From the NCBI GenBank assembly GCA_028284265.1, contig JANQRZ010000004.1, positions 62,001 to 126,000 on the forward strand: DNA of 64,000 bases, read 5' to 3'. Source of the DNA: Rhodothermales bacterium (GTDB lineage: Bacteria > Bacteroidota > Rhodothermia > Rhodothermales > JANQRZ01). Positions 27,389 to 36,463 of the stretch are shown here, in pieces (within the stretch, counting starts at the first letter, position 1; the number at the start of each line of letters is the position of its first letter). Under the pieces are notes generated by a model. The model was not told the origin of the DNA and made no database searches. It saw only the letters and a program-made list of their open reading frames with translations. The position numbers were made by a program, and so were the translations under genes.

Positions 27389-28729
27389 ATGCTACACAAA
27401 CTCACTACTACCCTCAGCGCGCTCCTGCTCGCTGTCTTCATGGTCGCTCCGGCCCTCGCACAGGAGACGCAGTCCTCCAGCCCGGCTGTAGAGATCCCCG
27501 ATGACGGCTATATCGGCACGCTCGACGGCAACGATGGTACCGGCGCGGACGCAGGCATGGCGTGTACCACGCTGTCCTTCTCCAGCGGCATCAGCTCCAT
27601 CTCTGATGTCTCGATGGACCTCTCGATCACGCACACATGGATCGGTGACCTCACCGTGAAAGTGACCAGCCCGTCTGGCACGACCGTCGCACCGATGGTC
27701 CGCCCCTTGGGTGACGGTTTCACCAACCCTGCGGACGATGAAGGTGTTGGTTGCTGCGGTGACTCCTCCAACCTCGATGGCACGGCCATCAACTTCGATG
27801 ATGCGAACGGAACGGACGCCGAGACGATGGGCGACCTCCTCGGCAGTGACGACATCGTGACCGGTAGCTTCTTCGGCAACGGCGATGTGTCGGCCAACTC
27901 CGGCATGTTCAGCACGTTCGACGGCGAAGCCGCTGACGGTGACTGGGAAGTCTGTGTCGGTGATGCCGTCGGTGCCGACGTTGGCACGTTCGACTCCGTC
28001 TCGCTGACCATCTCCGGCGGCGATCCGCCGGCTTCGTTCACCATCGACGCCGATCCGGAAATGCAAACCGTTTCCGCTCCGGGTACGGCTTCCTTCACCT
28101 ATGTGGTCTGCAACAACACCGCAGGCGCTGCCTCCGGTCAGGTGTTCTACGATGCAGGCTTCGGTCCGGTGACCGTTATGATGGGTAGCCTCCCCGCCAT
28201 GTCGTGCTCGCCGACCCTCTCGTTCTCGATTGGCGTACCGGGCATCGCCCCGCCGGGGACCTACAACGTCGCCATCAGCGCCGGTCCGAGCCTCGGCACC
28301 GCCGTCGCTACCGACGATGTGGAAGTGACGGTTGCTGCGGCTCGCGTCGCTCAGGTCGAGATGACGAAGGAGCAGGCTGCTACGCTTACAGTTGAGCGCC
28401 CCGCTGTTGAGCTGGCTCCGTGGACGCTGATCGACGCCCAGCCGTGGCCCGCCCTCGAGGCCGCTGCTCGCACGACCGAGATCGGGACGTTCCCGAACCC
28501 GTTCGTCGACCGCACCGAGATCAGCTTCTCGCTTGAGAGCGCCTCGGAGGTCTCCCTCGTGATCTACGACGTCCGCGGCCGCGAAATCGCGACCCTCGTT
28601 GACGACACGATGGAAGCCGGTCAGCACAACGTGACGTTCGATGCAGCCAGCCTGCCGAGTGGCGTCTACGTGTACCGTCTCCAGGCCGGCACGCAGGTCG
28701 AGACGGGCCGGATGACCCTGCTTCAGTAA
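27389..28729 (+). CDS. Secreted protein with proprotein-convertase P-domain and T9SS C-terminal domain
   Basis: 446 residues from ATG 27389; the track start at 26867 would add 174 non-coding codons. Signal peptide MLHKLTTTLSALLLAVFMVAPALAQ. Residues about 35-210 form a P/Homo-B-type jelly roll (SDVSMDLSITHTWIGDLTVKVTSPSGTTV … DGDWEVCVGDAVGADVGTFDSVSLTI), usually an add-on to peptidases, but no peptidase is present. A CARDB-like domain follows (VCNNTAGAASGQVFY … GVPGIAPPGTYNVAI), then a type A sorting domain (FPNPFVDRTEISFSL … TLLQ). Probably surface-exposed. The last 60 bp or so are almost identical to those of the next gene. Confidence 0.88.
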   Translation: MLHKLTTTLSALLLAVFMVAPALAQETQSSSPAVEIPDDGYIGTLDGNDGTGADAGMACTTLSFSSGISSISDVSMDLSITHTWIGDLTVKVTSPSGTTVAPMVRPLGDGFTNPADDEGVGCCGDSSNLDGTAINFDDANGTDAETMGDLLGSDDIVTGSFFGNGDVSANSGMFSTFDGEAADGDWEVCVGDAVGADVGTFDSVSLTISGGDPPASFTIDADPEMQTVSAPGTASFTYVVCNNTAGAASGQVFYDAGFGPVTVMMGSLPAMSCSPTLSFSIGVPGIAPPGTYNVAISAGPSLGTAVATDDVEVTVAAARVAQVEMTKEQAATLTVERPAVELAPWTLIDAQPWPALEAAARTTEIGTFPNPFVDRTEISFSLESASEVSLVIYDVRGREIATLVDDTMEAGQHNVTFDAASLPSGVYVYRLQAGTQVETGRMTLLQ

Positions 28730-28767
28730 GCTAGGGTTGTGAGCCTCGACTGCTGCGGCAGTCACCG

Positions 28768-28806
28768 AGGGCCGGTGGGGCACACGCTCCGCCGGCCCTT
28801 TTTTTC
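28768..28806 (+). terminator. Rho-independent terminator
   Basis: AGGGCCGG (28768-28775) pairs with CCGGCCCT (28792-28799), and the stem is followed by seven T residues. It closes the P-domain protein gene. Confidence 0.88.
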
Positions 28807-29007
28807 GTAGGCGAGGCAACGTAGAGCCGGGTGCAGGCGGGAGGTTCGGCGCAGCGCGGATGCGCCTTGGTGCTCGCGGGATTGGGGGGGTATGGAACGA
28901 TAATGCCCGGCGTCTTGCATTTGACATGTGCTGGTGGCATATTGTTGTTTAGAATGAAGTAGAGTTGCTAACGTGCAACAGGTTTTCCTCACTTGACCCC
29001 TGCGACC

Positions 29008-30693
29008 ATGAATCGTTACGCCATGCTACTGCGGAGGAGTGTGCAACTCCTCGTGCTCGCACTCCTCGCTGCGCCTGCCTTCGGACAGGTCTTCACCTTC
29101 AGCGGCGATACCACCGGGGGGCCGACGTGGAACCGACCCGACGATGTGGGCGACGGTACGAGCGGCTCCTGCGAACTGTCCGACTTCGCGCCTGCCGTGC
29201 CCTATGGGTCGCACACCTTCTCCGTCGCCATCGGCGGTACGTATAAGGTGGAGGTGGACTACGACGAGTTTACCTTCGCTGGTAAGATGGCGCTCTATGA
29301 GGCCGCCTTCGATTCTGCCGACCCCTGCGCGGGGCTGATCGCGCTTGACGACTTCAACACGGGCGGCATCATGCGTATCGAGAACGCCAATCTGACAGCG
29401 GGTACCTCGTACATCATCGTCGTGACGGGCTTCTTCGATTTCAGCGTCGGCCCTTACAGCGGCGACGTTGATCTGCCCTTCGTTGTCGAGGAGATCGGCG
29501 ATGCGGGCGACCTCGTGAGTGCGCCTGGGCAAGACGCCCGAACCGCCACAGGCGGCCTCTCAGGGACGCTCTCGACCATCGGCACCGACCGCGACTGCTT
29601 TCTGATCTACGTCTCCGATCCGTCCACCTTTAGTGCGAGCGTCTCCTCCTTCGGCGGCGGCCCGACGAGTCTGGCGACGCTCACCATGTTCGACGAAAGT
29701 CTCAACGCCATCGTGCGGGACCCGTCGTTCCTGTTCGAGTCCGATGGCGGGGTCAAGGGCGACTACTACCTCTGCATCACTCAGCGCGACTTCCTGCCGC
29801 GCAACGCTGACGGCGAGTGGCCCTTCGGCTATATCGGTGTCCCCTTCACGGGCGATGCCGTGCTCGACAGTTGGGACTCGGGCGAAGGCGGTACGGTGCC
29901 CTATCTCATCAGCCTTAGCGGAGGCGTCGGGGCCATCCAGTCCTACGACCTCGACGTGACAGCCACCTCCCCGCTGCACATCCCGCCCGGCTTCTCCGTG
30001 ACGTTCGACTACACCATCGAGAACAAGACGGCCTCGCCGGTCACCGGCACGCTGTGGGGCTACGTGCGGAGCATCGTCGATACCGGAGCGATCATTCTGA
30101 CCGAATCGATCCGGTCGGGTACCCTCCCCGCCGGGGCGACGGTCTCTGATACCTTCAGCCGTGCGGTGCCTTCGATTGCGCCGGAAGGGGTCTATTACTA
30201 CACGTTCAACATTGGCATCTTCTCCTCGGCGGTCGTCGATACCGAGACGATCATTGTCATCGTGGACGACCCGGACCGGTTCGGCCCGACGGTCACCGAC
30301 CTGCTGGCTGAGGCCAAGCGCTCGGGCGATGCGGCAACCTATGACGCGGTGCTGAGCGAGTATCTGGAGCGTGCCAAGGCCGCCTGGAGTATTGTCGAGG
30401 CCATGCCGGTGCCGCCCGTTGAGGCAGCGGTGCGTACCGAGAGCGTCGGTGCCTACCCGAACCCGTTCGCCCGAAGCACCGAGATCGCCTTCGCGCTTGA
30501 CAAGGCGTCCAACGTCTCGCTCGTCGTCTACGATGTGCGTGGCCGCGAGGTCGCTCGCCTCGTCGAGGGCACGATGGAAGCGGGCCAGCACAACGTGACG
30601 TTCGATGCAGCCAGCCTACCGAGTGGCGTCTACGTGTACCGTTTGGCGACAGAGGCCGGCGTCGAGACCGGACGCATCACGCTCATTCGCTAG
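29008..30693 (+). CDS. Secreted CARDB-like protein with T9SS C-terminal domain
   Basis: 561 residues from ATG 29008 (MNRYAMLLRRSVQLLVLALLAAPAFGQ signal peptide); the track start is a TTG 15 bp upstream. The N-terminal half holds PPC-like beta-sandwich modules (YKVEVDYDEFTFAGKMALYEAAFD, LTAGTSYIIVVTGFF), then a CARDB-type domain (VTATSPLHIPPGFSVTFDYTIENKTASPVTG … YYYTFNIGIF), a helical linker (LLAEAKRSGDAATYDAVLSEYL) and a sorting domain ending RITLIR. No enzymatic motif seen. A TTTG at 28920 with TATTGTTG at 28940 lies in the AT-rich upstream region, a weak promoter candidate. Confidence 0.85.
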   Translation: MNRYAMLLRRSVQLLVLALLAAPAFGQVFTFSGDTTGGPTWNRPDDVGDGTSGSCELSDFAPAVPYGSHTFSVAIGGTYKVEVDYDEFTFAGKMALYEAAFDSADPCAGLIALDDFNTGGIMRIENANLTAGTSYIIVVTGFFDFSVGPYSGDVDLPFVVEEIGDAGDLVSAPGQDARTATGGLSGTLSTIGTDRDCFLIYVSDPSTFSASVSSFGGGPTSLATLTMFDESLNAIVRDPSFLFESDGGVKGDYYLCITQRDFLPRNADGEWPFGYIGVPFTGDAVLDSWDSGEGGTVPYLISLSGGVGAIQSYDLDVTATSPLHIPPGFSVTFDYTIENKTASPVTGTLWGYVRSIVDTGAIILTESIRSGTLPAGATVSDTFSRAVPSIAPEGVYYYTFNIGIFSSAVVDTETIIVIVDDPDRFGPTVTDLLAEAKRSGDAATYDAVLSEYLERAKAAWSIVEAMPVPPVEAAVRTESVGAYPNPFARSTEIAFALDKASNVSLVVYDVRGREVARLVEGTMEAGQHNVTFDAASLPSGVYVYRLATEAGVETGRITLIR

Positions 30694-30713
30694 CTATGTA
30701 GTGGTGTTCTAGC

Positions 30714-30750
30714 GGGCGGGTGGGGTGCAGCGATGCGCACCACCCGCCCC
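30714..30750. terminator. Convergent terminator-like hairpin
   Basis: GGCGGGTGGGGTGC and GCACCACCCGCC form a long GC-rich stem between the plus-strand CTD gene and the minus-strand sugar-acid operon, which converge here. There is no strong T-run on either side. Confidence 0.55.
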
Positions 30751-30848
30751 TGCGTTTACCACGCTGCACCACCTCGAAGCCGGGTGGCGTCTGGACTATC
30801 GGCACGCCTTTGCGGTCGGATCTGACCGAAAGACAACGTCATCGTTCG

Positions 30849-31640
30849 TCAAGCGGAATGCAGTACGGGGCAGATACCAGGCTCATCCAAGAAGCGCGTC
30901 AGGGCACCCCCGCCCTCGCGCAATCGAGCATGGTCGGTGCAGAGGTGGAGGGCCAGGCTGCATCGGGGTAGGTTCGCCCGGTTTGGCCCGCTGCCGTGAT
31001 AGGTCAGGCTGTCGTGGAAGCTGACGCCACCGGGCGGGAGAACAGCCTCGACCTCCTCCCAATGTGCCTCGTCCGGGATATCGAGAGAGATTCGCTGTGC
31101 ATCGGGATCGTGGGCGAAGAAGTCGCTATCCTCCCGAAGCCCCCAGCGGTGGGAGCCGCGCACGAAGCGGAGCGGCCCGCTCTCGGCGGTGACATCGCTG
31201 AGGGCGACCCAAGCTGTTAGCAAGCCATCGGGTGAGGCCCAGTCGTCCTGCCAGTAGTGATAGTCCTGATGCCAGCCGACGCTGGTCGGGGCATCCGGGG
31301 TCGTGAGCGGCGGCTTGTAGAGGAGTTGCACCCACCAGACCTGAACGTGCGTCGCCCCGGTGAGCGCAGCGGCTTGGGCACCGATAGCCGGATGGCTCGC
31401 CACCTCGCGGAGGGCTTCATTGGCGATGTGCCCCAGCTCGATCTTGCACAGGATATGCGGATCGTCGCCGGGGTTCCAAGGCGAGGCGTAGGGCGCGCGG
31501 CCTGTATCGTAGTGTCCGGCACGCACCGAATCGATGCCTGCTCGGGCACGCTCAATGAGCGACATCGGGAGAACAGGCTTCGGCTCAAGTGCGAAGCCTT
31601 CATGCTGAAACCTCGAAGCCGGGGATACCGTGAGGGTCAT
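30849..31640 (-). CDS. Phytanoyl-CoA dioxygenase (PhyH) family protein
   Basis: A 263-residue Fe(II)/2-oxoglutarate-type oxygenase with the facial triad visible: His124 and Asp126 (GWHQDYHYW) and distal His215 (SLTYHGSGPN), and Arg221 or Arg227 available to bind 2-oxoglutarate. Family members hydroxylate small molecules; the substrate is not deducible. It is the last gene of the minus-strand sugar-acid operon and its ATG overlaps the previous stop by 4 nt. ATG at codon 26 (MSLIERARAG) is an alternative start. It may act on a sugar- or algal-derived compound taken up by this locus. Confidence 0.88.
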   Translation of the reverse strand: MTLTVSPASRFQHEGFALEPKPVLPMSLIERARAGIDSVRAGHYDTGRAPYASPWNPGDDPHILCKIELGHIANEALREVASHPAIGAQAAALTGATHVQVWWVQLLYKPPLTTPDAPTSVGWHQDYHYWQDDWASPDGLLTAWVALSDVTAESGPLRFVRGSHRWGLREDSDFFAHDPDAQRISLDIPDEAHWEEVEAVLPPGGVSFHDSLTYHGSGPNRANLPRCSLALHLCTDHARLREGGGALTRFLDEPGICPVLHSA

Positions 31641-32785
31641 GAGGCGAGAAAGCGGTGACGCAGCGGGACACGCACGAGCGCTCCACTCCGAGAGGTCAGC
31701 GTGACGCTGTCTTCTCCTTCGTGCGCGTGAATCTCAGCGACGTGGTCGAACATCGCCGGGACGCGGGCGACGGCGCTGATGCAGGCGATGTGGAAGGGGC
31801 CGCCCGCGAGTGATACGGTGGTCGGGATACCCTGCTCCGAGAGGGCGTTGGGCGCGGCGGATTCGGCGAGGCCGAAGTGGAAGTACGACGTGACCTCTTC
31901 CAGCCCGAGGACGTTCACATGGCGACTGTTCCACGGCGCGTAGTGGCGACCCCCGTTCGAGATCCAGAGAATCGTCTGTCGCAACACCGTGGGGTCTTTG
32001 AGGGTGAACCAGACGTAGCCCTCGTCGGGAAACGTCACCGCCGTCCACGCGAGCGGGAGGGTCGGGTCTGAGGCGAGGAGGACGAGGTCTTCATAACCGC
32101 GCCGCGCCGGGTAGCGACTGAGGTCCGTGAGGTCGCCCATGACCGTCGGTATAGCGCCGAGGTCGTCGAAGGCCGCTCCGGGTTCGAGGAGCGAATAGCC
32201 CCCATGCTCAGGGTTCTCGACTGGCACGGGCGAGGTCTGGCCGAGCACAAAGGGGCTGGTGGCGATCAGGCCGCTGCCCTCGGCGTCGGGGAACTTCAGC
32301 ATGGCGTGGTGCCCGAAACTCATCGGCCCGGTCATGCCGGTGACGGAGTGGCGCTGGTAGACCGCCGTGTGCTCGTCGATCAAGGTGATCTCTTTGCGGA
32401 CGCGGCCCTTTCGAGCAGTAGTGTCGAGGTGGAGGCGGAGCGAGACGGTGTCCCCCTCGCGCCGAAGCTCATCGAGCGTCCAAGCGTCGTTCGCGCTCTC
32501 GCCGTGAGGTGGGTGCTCCTCATCCTCGAACGGGGCTGCATTACCGCCGAAGGGGAGGCAAAAGAAATCGCCCCGGAGCACGCGGAGCATCGGAAGGAGG
32601 TGAACAGCGGCAGGCTCTTCGGTCCACGGTGCCACCGCGTAGGGCCGGACGTTGCGGTCGCCGAGCCGGAACGTTGTGGGACCGAGGTGCCCGCCCTGCT
32701 CCGTGACAAAGGTCTCAACACTCGATCCGGCCAGACGCCACGACGGTTGTCCATGGATCGTTTGAAGAGGTGATTCTAATTTCAT
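31637..32785 (-). CDS. Galactose-mutarotase-like (aldose-1-epimerase superfamily) protein
   Basis: 382 residues with the beta-rich pattern of the mutarotase-like superfamily (GGHLGPTTFRLGDRNVRPYAVAPW, LRGDFFCLPFGGNA, SFGHHAMLKFPD, RHYAPWNSRHVNVLGLEEVTSYFHFG). The conserved HH pair and a late Glu in GLEEVTSYF suit anomer interconversion or sugar binding, but the family is not one I can name. No signal peptide, so cytoplasmic. It sits between the lactonase and PhyH genes and could supply the right anomer to the sugar dehydrogenase. Confidence 0.7.
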   Translation of the reverse strand: MKLESPLQTIHGQPSWRLAGSSVETFVTEQGGHLGPTTFRLGDRNVRPYAVAPWTEEPAAVHLLPMLRVLRGDFFCLPFGGNAAPFEDEEHPPHGESANDAWTLDELRREGDTVSLRLHLDTTARKGRVRKEITLIDEHTAVYQRHSVTGMTGPMSFGHHAMLKFPDAEGSGLIATSPFVLGQTSPVPVENPEHGGYSLLEPGAAFDDLGAIPTVMGDLTDLSRYPARRGYEDLVLLASDPTLPLAWTAVTFPDEGYVWFTLKDPTVLRQTILWISNGGRHYAPWNSRHVNVLGLEEVTSYFHFGLAESAAPNALSEQGIPTTVSLAGGPFHIACISAVARVPAMFDHVAEIHAHEGEDSVTLTSRSGALVRVPLRHRFLAS

Positions 32786-32796
32786 AGAACGATAGG

Positions 32797-33663
32797 TCAG
32801 GCTGGGCGATGGCAGGCGAGCGGAGCACCGCGCACTCCGGCATCGATTCGGGTGAGGTGCCAGCGTCCGAGGTTGGCTGTCAGAAGCTGGTCGAAGTCAG
32901 GTCCAGCGAAGGCGATGTTGGTCGGGTTGCACAGCGTATGGGCCTCCCAGTCGTCGACAAAGACCTCGGGCGTGCTCCCGCTGGAGGCCACGCGATAAAT
33001 ACGCGACGGGGCATAGCAGGAGATGTACAGACTCCCCTCCATGTCGAAGGCGATGCCGTCGGGTACTGTCTCCGGGAGCACGGCAATTTCGGTGCGTGCT
33101 CCCGCTGTGCCATCGTCCAGAATCTCGACCCGCTCGACGCCGGGAAGCCACGAGCAGACGACGTAGAGCGCCCGCTCGTCGGGAGCCAGCGCGAGACCGT
33201 TAGCAAAGTTGAACGGCCCCGCGTACCAGACCCGTCCGCGCCCTTCGGCATCGAAGGCGAGGATGCGCCCGTTGACTTCGCGGAAGGCTCCGCTGTCGGA
33301 GACGTAGAGGGTGCCGTCCGATGCGAACACCGGAAAGTTGGGGATGCCGAACGGCTCGCCATCCTCCGGCTTGCGGGCGAACTCCGTCAGTTCGCGCGAG
33401 GCGAGGTCGAGCCGCCACACACACTGGTTCTTCAGGTCGCAGACGGCCAGCCACGAGGCGTCGGGGCTGAACGCGAGGCCGAGCACGAAGCCGCCCGTGT
33501 TGGCGACCTCCTCGGCCTGCTTCCCGTCCGCGTCGATCCGGTAGATCTGTCCGGCTTCGCCCCCGGCCCACACCGAGCCGTCCGGGTGTACGGCCACGCA
33601 CTCCGGGTGGTCGAGGCCGTCGTAAAACGTCGAGGCATGGTCAAGCGATAGGACAGGAGACAT
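32797..33663 (-). CDS. SMP-30/gluconolactonase family sugar lactonase
   Basis: A 288-residue six-bladed beta-propeller of the SGL family, which opens sugar-acid lactones with a divalent metal. Typical pieces are HPECVAVHPDGSVWAGGEAGQIYRID, GFVLGLAFSPDASWLAVCD, FNFANGLALAPDERALYVV with the metal-binding Asn, and PDGIAFDMEGSLYIS with the catalytic Asp region. No signal peptide. It is placed 8 bp downstream of the dehydratase gene, where it would hydrolyse the lactone made by the sugar dehydrogenase. Confidence 0.9.
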   Translation of the reverse strand: MSPVLSLDHASTFYDGLDHPECVAVHPDGSVWAGGEAGQIYRIDADGKQAEEVANTGGFVLGLAFSPDASWLAVCDLKNQCVWRLDLASRELTEFARKPEDGEPFGIPNFPVFASDGTLYVSDSGAFREVNGRILAFDAEGRGRVWYAGPFNFANGLALAPDERALYVVCSWLPGVERVEILDDGTAGARTEIAVLPETVPDGIAFDMEGSLYISCYAPSRIYRVASSGSTPEVFVDDWEAHTLCNPTNIAFAGPDFDQLLTANLGRWHLTRIDAGVRGAPLACHRPA

Positions 33664-33670
33664 GAGCGTG

Positions 33671-34891
33671 TCAGGAAGAGGGCGAGGCCCAATCGGTCTT
33701 GGGCCACAGACTGAAGTAGGTGGGGCGTTGGGGGTCGCGGTCGTAGGGGTAGGATCCGAGCTTCTGGTAGAGTTCGGCGAACTCGGCGAGCTTCTCGCGG
33801 TCGAGGGTGACGCCGAGGCCGGGGCCGGTGGGGACGGCGATGTGTCCGTCTTCGTAGGCCAGCTTGCCGCCTTCGATCACGTCGTCCGTGAGGTGGTGGT
33901 AGTGCGCGTCGGCGGCGAAGTTGAGGTTCGGGAGCGCGGCCCCGAGGTGGAGCATCGTGGCGAGTTGGATGCCGAGTTCGCCGGACGAGTGGACGGCGGT
34001 GCCCAACTGAAACGTATTGCACACGACGCCTGCCTTCCATGCCTGCCGTAGCCCGCCCCAGAACGTGGTGTCGAGGAGGATCACGTCCACCGCGTTCGTG
34101 CGAATCGACGCGGCGAGTTGCTCGAAGTTGACCACCACGGTGTTGGTCGCGGTCGGGATACGGACGGCCTCGCGAACACGGCGCATGCCCTCCAAGCCCC
34201 AGCAGGGGTCCTCGAAGTAGTCGTTGTTCAGGTCCTCGATGGCCCGCCCGATGCGGATGCTTTCCTCGACCGACCACGCAGCGTTCGGGTCGATGCGGAG
34301 CCGGTGGTCAGGGAATGCCTCGGCGAGGGTGCGGAAGACCTCAATCTCGTGGTCTGGGTCGAAGACTCCCGCCTTGAGCTTGTGGGCTGTGAAGCCGTAG
34401 CGCTCAGTGAGGTCGCGGGCGTGGCGCACCATGCGCTCGGGTGAGTCCTCGCCGCCGTGCCCGTTCGTCTCGGCGGGGAGGCGGAAGAAGAGGTAGGAGG
34501 CGAACGGCACCCGCTCGCGGATCGCTCCGCCGAGGAGGTCGCACGCCCGGATGCCGAGCTTCTTGCCGATCAGGTCGATGCAGGCAAACTCGATGGCGGC
34601 ATGAAGCTGGAGCCGGTTGTTGTAGAGCGAGGCCGTCGGGTTGCAGATTTTCCAGAAGAGTGCTTCGAGTTGCATCGGGTCGTGCCCGAGGAGGTACGGC
34701 TTCAGCGCGGCGAACGCGGCCTCGGCGGACTCGCCGCCACCGCCCATCTCGCCCAGCCCGACCAGCCCCTCGTCCGTCTCGACCTCCACAATCGTGCGGA
34801 CGAAGCGGCCCCAGTGCGCGCCATTGGCGTGGCGAAGCGGGGCTTCGAGCGGAACCGTGACAGTCGTGGCGCGGAGGTCGGTGATCTTCAT
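33671..34891 (-). CDS. Enolase-superfamily sugar-acid dehydratase (glucarate dehydratase subgroup)
   Basis: A 406-residue acid-sugar dehydratase. Active-site residues of the GlucD pattern can be placed: KxK base Lys171/Lys173 (AHKLKAGVF), metal ligands Asp201 (RIDPNAAW), Glu227 (FEDPC) and Asn250 (PTATNTV), and the His301/Asp274 dyad ([17 protein letters not shown]). It removes water from an aldonate or aldarate to give a 2-keto-3-deoxy acid. The subgroup is clear, but the substrate could be glucarate, a fuconate-like acid or another aldonate; the neighbours favour a monoacid aldonate. Cytoplasmic. Confidence 0.9.
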   Translation of the reverse strand: MKITDLRATTVTVPLEAPLRHANGAHWGRFVRTIVEVETDEGLVGLGEMGGGGESAEAAFAALKPYLLGHDPMQLEALFWKICNPTASLYNNRLQLHAAIEFACIDLIGKKLGIRACDLLGGAIRERVPFASYLFFRLPAETNGHGGEDSPERMVRHARDLTERYGFTAHKLKAGVFDPDHEIEVFRTLAEAFPDHRLRIDPNAAWSVEESIRIGRAIEDLNNDYFEDPCWGLEGMRRVREAVRIPTATNTVVVNFEQLAASIRTNAVDVILLDTTFWGGLRQAWKAGVVCNTFQLGTAVHSSGELGIQLATMLHLGAALPNLNFAADAHYHHLTDDVIEGGKLAYEDGHIAVPTGPGLGVTLDREKLAEFAELYQKLGSYPYDRDPQRPTYFSLWPKTDWASPSS

Positions 34892-34894
34892 GGC

Positions 34895-35662
34895 TCAGTC
34901 CCGTTTGCTGCCGCCGATGGACAGGCCGAGGCCGCCATCGATCCGGTAGGCTTGGCCGGTGATGAAGGCCGCGTCGGCACTGCACAGATAGCCAATGAGC
35001 GACGCCACCTCCTCAGCCGTAGCGATGCGCTTGACGGGGTGCATCTCGTTGACTTCGCGCATCACCTCGTCGGGATCGGGCGATTCGTTGACGGCCCACC
35101 GGAGCATCGGCGTATCGACCGTGCCGGGGCAGACCGCGACGGAGCGGACGTTGGGGGCATAGTCCACCGCGATGCTCCGGGTCAGGCCGAGGAGCGCTGT
35201 CTTGCTCGTCGTGTAGGCGGCCACGTTGGCCTGCGTGATGAAGCTCTGCACGCTCGCCACGTTGACCACCACGCCGCGGCCCCGCTCGACCATCGACGGG
35301 AGCGCCTGCTTCGCGCAGAGGAAGGCGCTTTTGAGGTTGACGTTCATCACCTCGTCCCACAGCGCCTCGCTCGTCTGCGTGACGGTTCCGTAGCGCTGAA
35401 TGCCCGCATTGTTGACGAGCAGGTCAATCCCGCCGAACGCTTCGCGGACTGTCTCGAAGGCCGACTCGATGGTGGCTCCGTCCGACACATCGCAGCGGAC
35501 GAAGAGATGGTCCCCGTCGAGGTCGGTGGCAGTCGCGGCTCCGTCGGGGTCGGCGTCGAGGAGCGCGACGCGGGCACCCTCTTTCGCAAAGAGCGCGGCA
35601 GTGGCCGCGCCGATGCCTTTCGCCGCGCCGGTCACGACAGCTACATGGTCGTCGAATCGCAT
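34895..35662 (-). CDS. SDR-family oxidoreductase (sugar or keto-deoxy acid dehydrogenase)
   Basis: A 255-residue classical short-chain dehydrogenase: VTGAAKGIGAATAALFA cofactor loop, LVNNAGIQ, active-site Ser in ASVQSF and YTTSK (Tyr/Lys). Asp after the second strand (LLDADPDG) favours NAD+. It lies between the FAH hydrolase and dehydratase genes. In the non-phosphorylative fucose/rhamnose pathways one SDR oxidises the sugar and another oxidises the 2-keto-3-deoxy acid to the diketo acid; which role this one has cannot be decided from sequence alone. Confidence 0.9.
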   Translation of the reverse strand: MRFDDHVAVVTGAAKGIGAATAALFAKEGARVALLDADPDGAATATDLDGDHLFVRCDVSDGATIESAFETVREAFGGIDLLVNNAGIQRYGTVTQTSEALWDEVMNVNLKSAFLCAKQALPSMVERGRGVVVNVASVQSFITQANVAAYTTSKTALLGLTRSIAVDYAPNVRSVAVCPGTVDTPMLRWAVNESPDPDEVMREVNEMHPVKRIATAEEVASLIGYLCSADAAFITGQAYRIDGGLGLSIGGSKRD

Positions 35663-35664
35663 GG

Positions 35665-36462
35665 TCAGATCGGTTCTTCTTCAACAGGGTTGGTGAGGGC
35701 ACCGATGCCGCTGATCTCAACCGTCACCGTGTCGCCCGGTTGGAGCCAGCGCGGCGGGAGTTGCGCCATCCCGATGCCGACGGGTGTGCCAGTGAGGATG
35801 ACAGTGCCGGGGAGGAGGGTCGTGCTCCCGCTCAGAAACGCGATGCACTCGGCGACCGTGAAGATCATGTCGCTCGTCGAGGCGTGCTGCATCGTCTCGC
35901 CGCTGAGGCGGGTGCGGATCGTGAGTGCCTGCGGGTCGAGGTCCGTGGCGATGACGGGGCCGAGCGGGCAGAACGTGTCGAAGCTCTTGCCCCGACACCA
36001 CTGGCTGCCGCCGCGGTCGATCTGCCAATCGCGGGCGCTCACGTCATTGGCGCAGGTGTAGCCGAGCACGTAGTCGAGCGCGTCGTCTGCCGAGACGTTC
36101 TTGCACCGTCGCCCGATCACAACAGCCAACTCGACCTCGTAGTCCACACGGTCGCTGCGGAGAACACGCGGTAGGAGAATCGGTGCGTCCGGTCCGATGA
36201 CAGCGTTGACGCCTTTGGCGAAGACGACGGGATGCTCGGGGATCGGCAGGCCCGCTTCCTCAGCGTGGGCGCGGTAGTTCAACCCGATGCCCCAGACGGA
36301 GGTCGGCTCGATGGGGGCCAGCACCTCGGCGATGCTGGCAAGCTGATCGGTCTCCTTGATCTCGCCGAACGGTGCCCCCGTGACAACGCGCGCGGTGCCA
36401 TCCGCATGCTGGGCAGCGTAGTGGATGGCACCGTCGGAGTCTCGGTAGCGGAGCAGCTTCAT
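35665..36462 (-). CDS. Fumarylacetoacetate hydrolase-family protein, likely 2,4-diketo-3-deoxy-aldonate hydrolase
   Basis: 265 residues from ATG 36462 (MKLLRYRDSDGAIHYAA); the track start at 36507 would overlap the upstream gene. Family marks: GIGLNYRAHAEEAG, metal ligands in DYEVELAVVIG, and SQWCRGKSFDTFCPLGPVI, a segment typical of hydrolases that split 2,4-diketo-3-deoxy-L-fuconate or -rhamnonate into pyruvate and a hydroxy acid. The C-terminus has GTVILTGTPVGIG. Tight spacing (1 and 2 bp) to both neighbouring SDR genes shows a common operon. Confidence 0.9.
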   Translation of the reverse strand: MKLLRYRDSDGAIHYAAQHADGTARVVTGAPFGEIKETDQLASIAEVLAPIEPTSVWGIGLNYRAHAEEAGLPIPEHPVVFAKGVNAVIGPDAPILLPRVLRSDRVDYEVELAVVIGRRCKNVSADDALDYVLGYTCANDVSARDWQIDRGGSQWCRGKSFDTFCPLGPVIATDLDPQALTIRTRLSGETMQHASTSDMIFTVAECIAFLSGSTTLLPGTVILTGTPVGIGMAQLPPRWLQPGDTVTVEISGIGALTNPVEEEPI

Positions 36463-36463
36463 G

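Noticed and set aside
27392-28927. 511-aa minus-strand ORF
   Set aside because: Antisense to the P-domain CTD protein and runs through its terminator.
34457-36061. 534-aa plus-strand ORF
   Set aside because: Antisense across three tightly packed genes of the sugar-acid operon.
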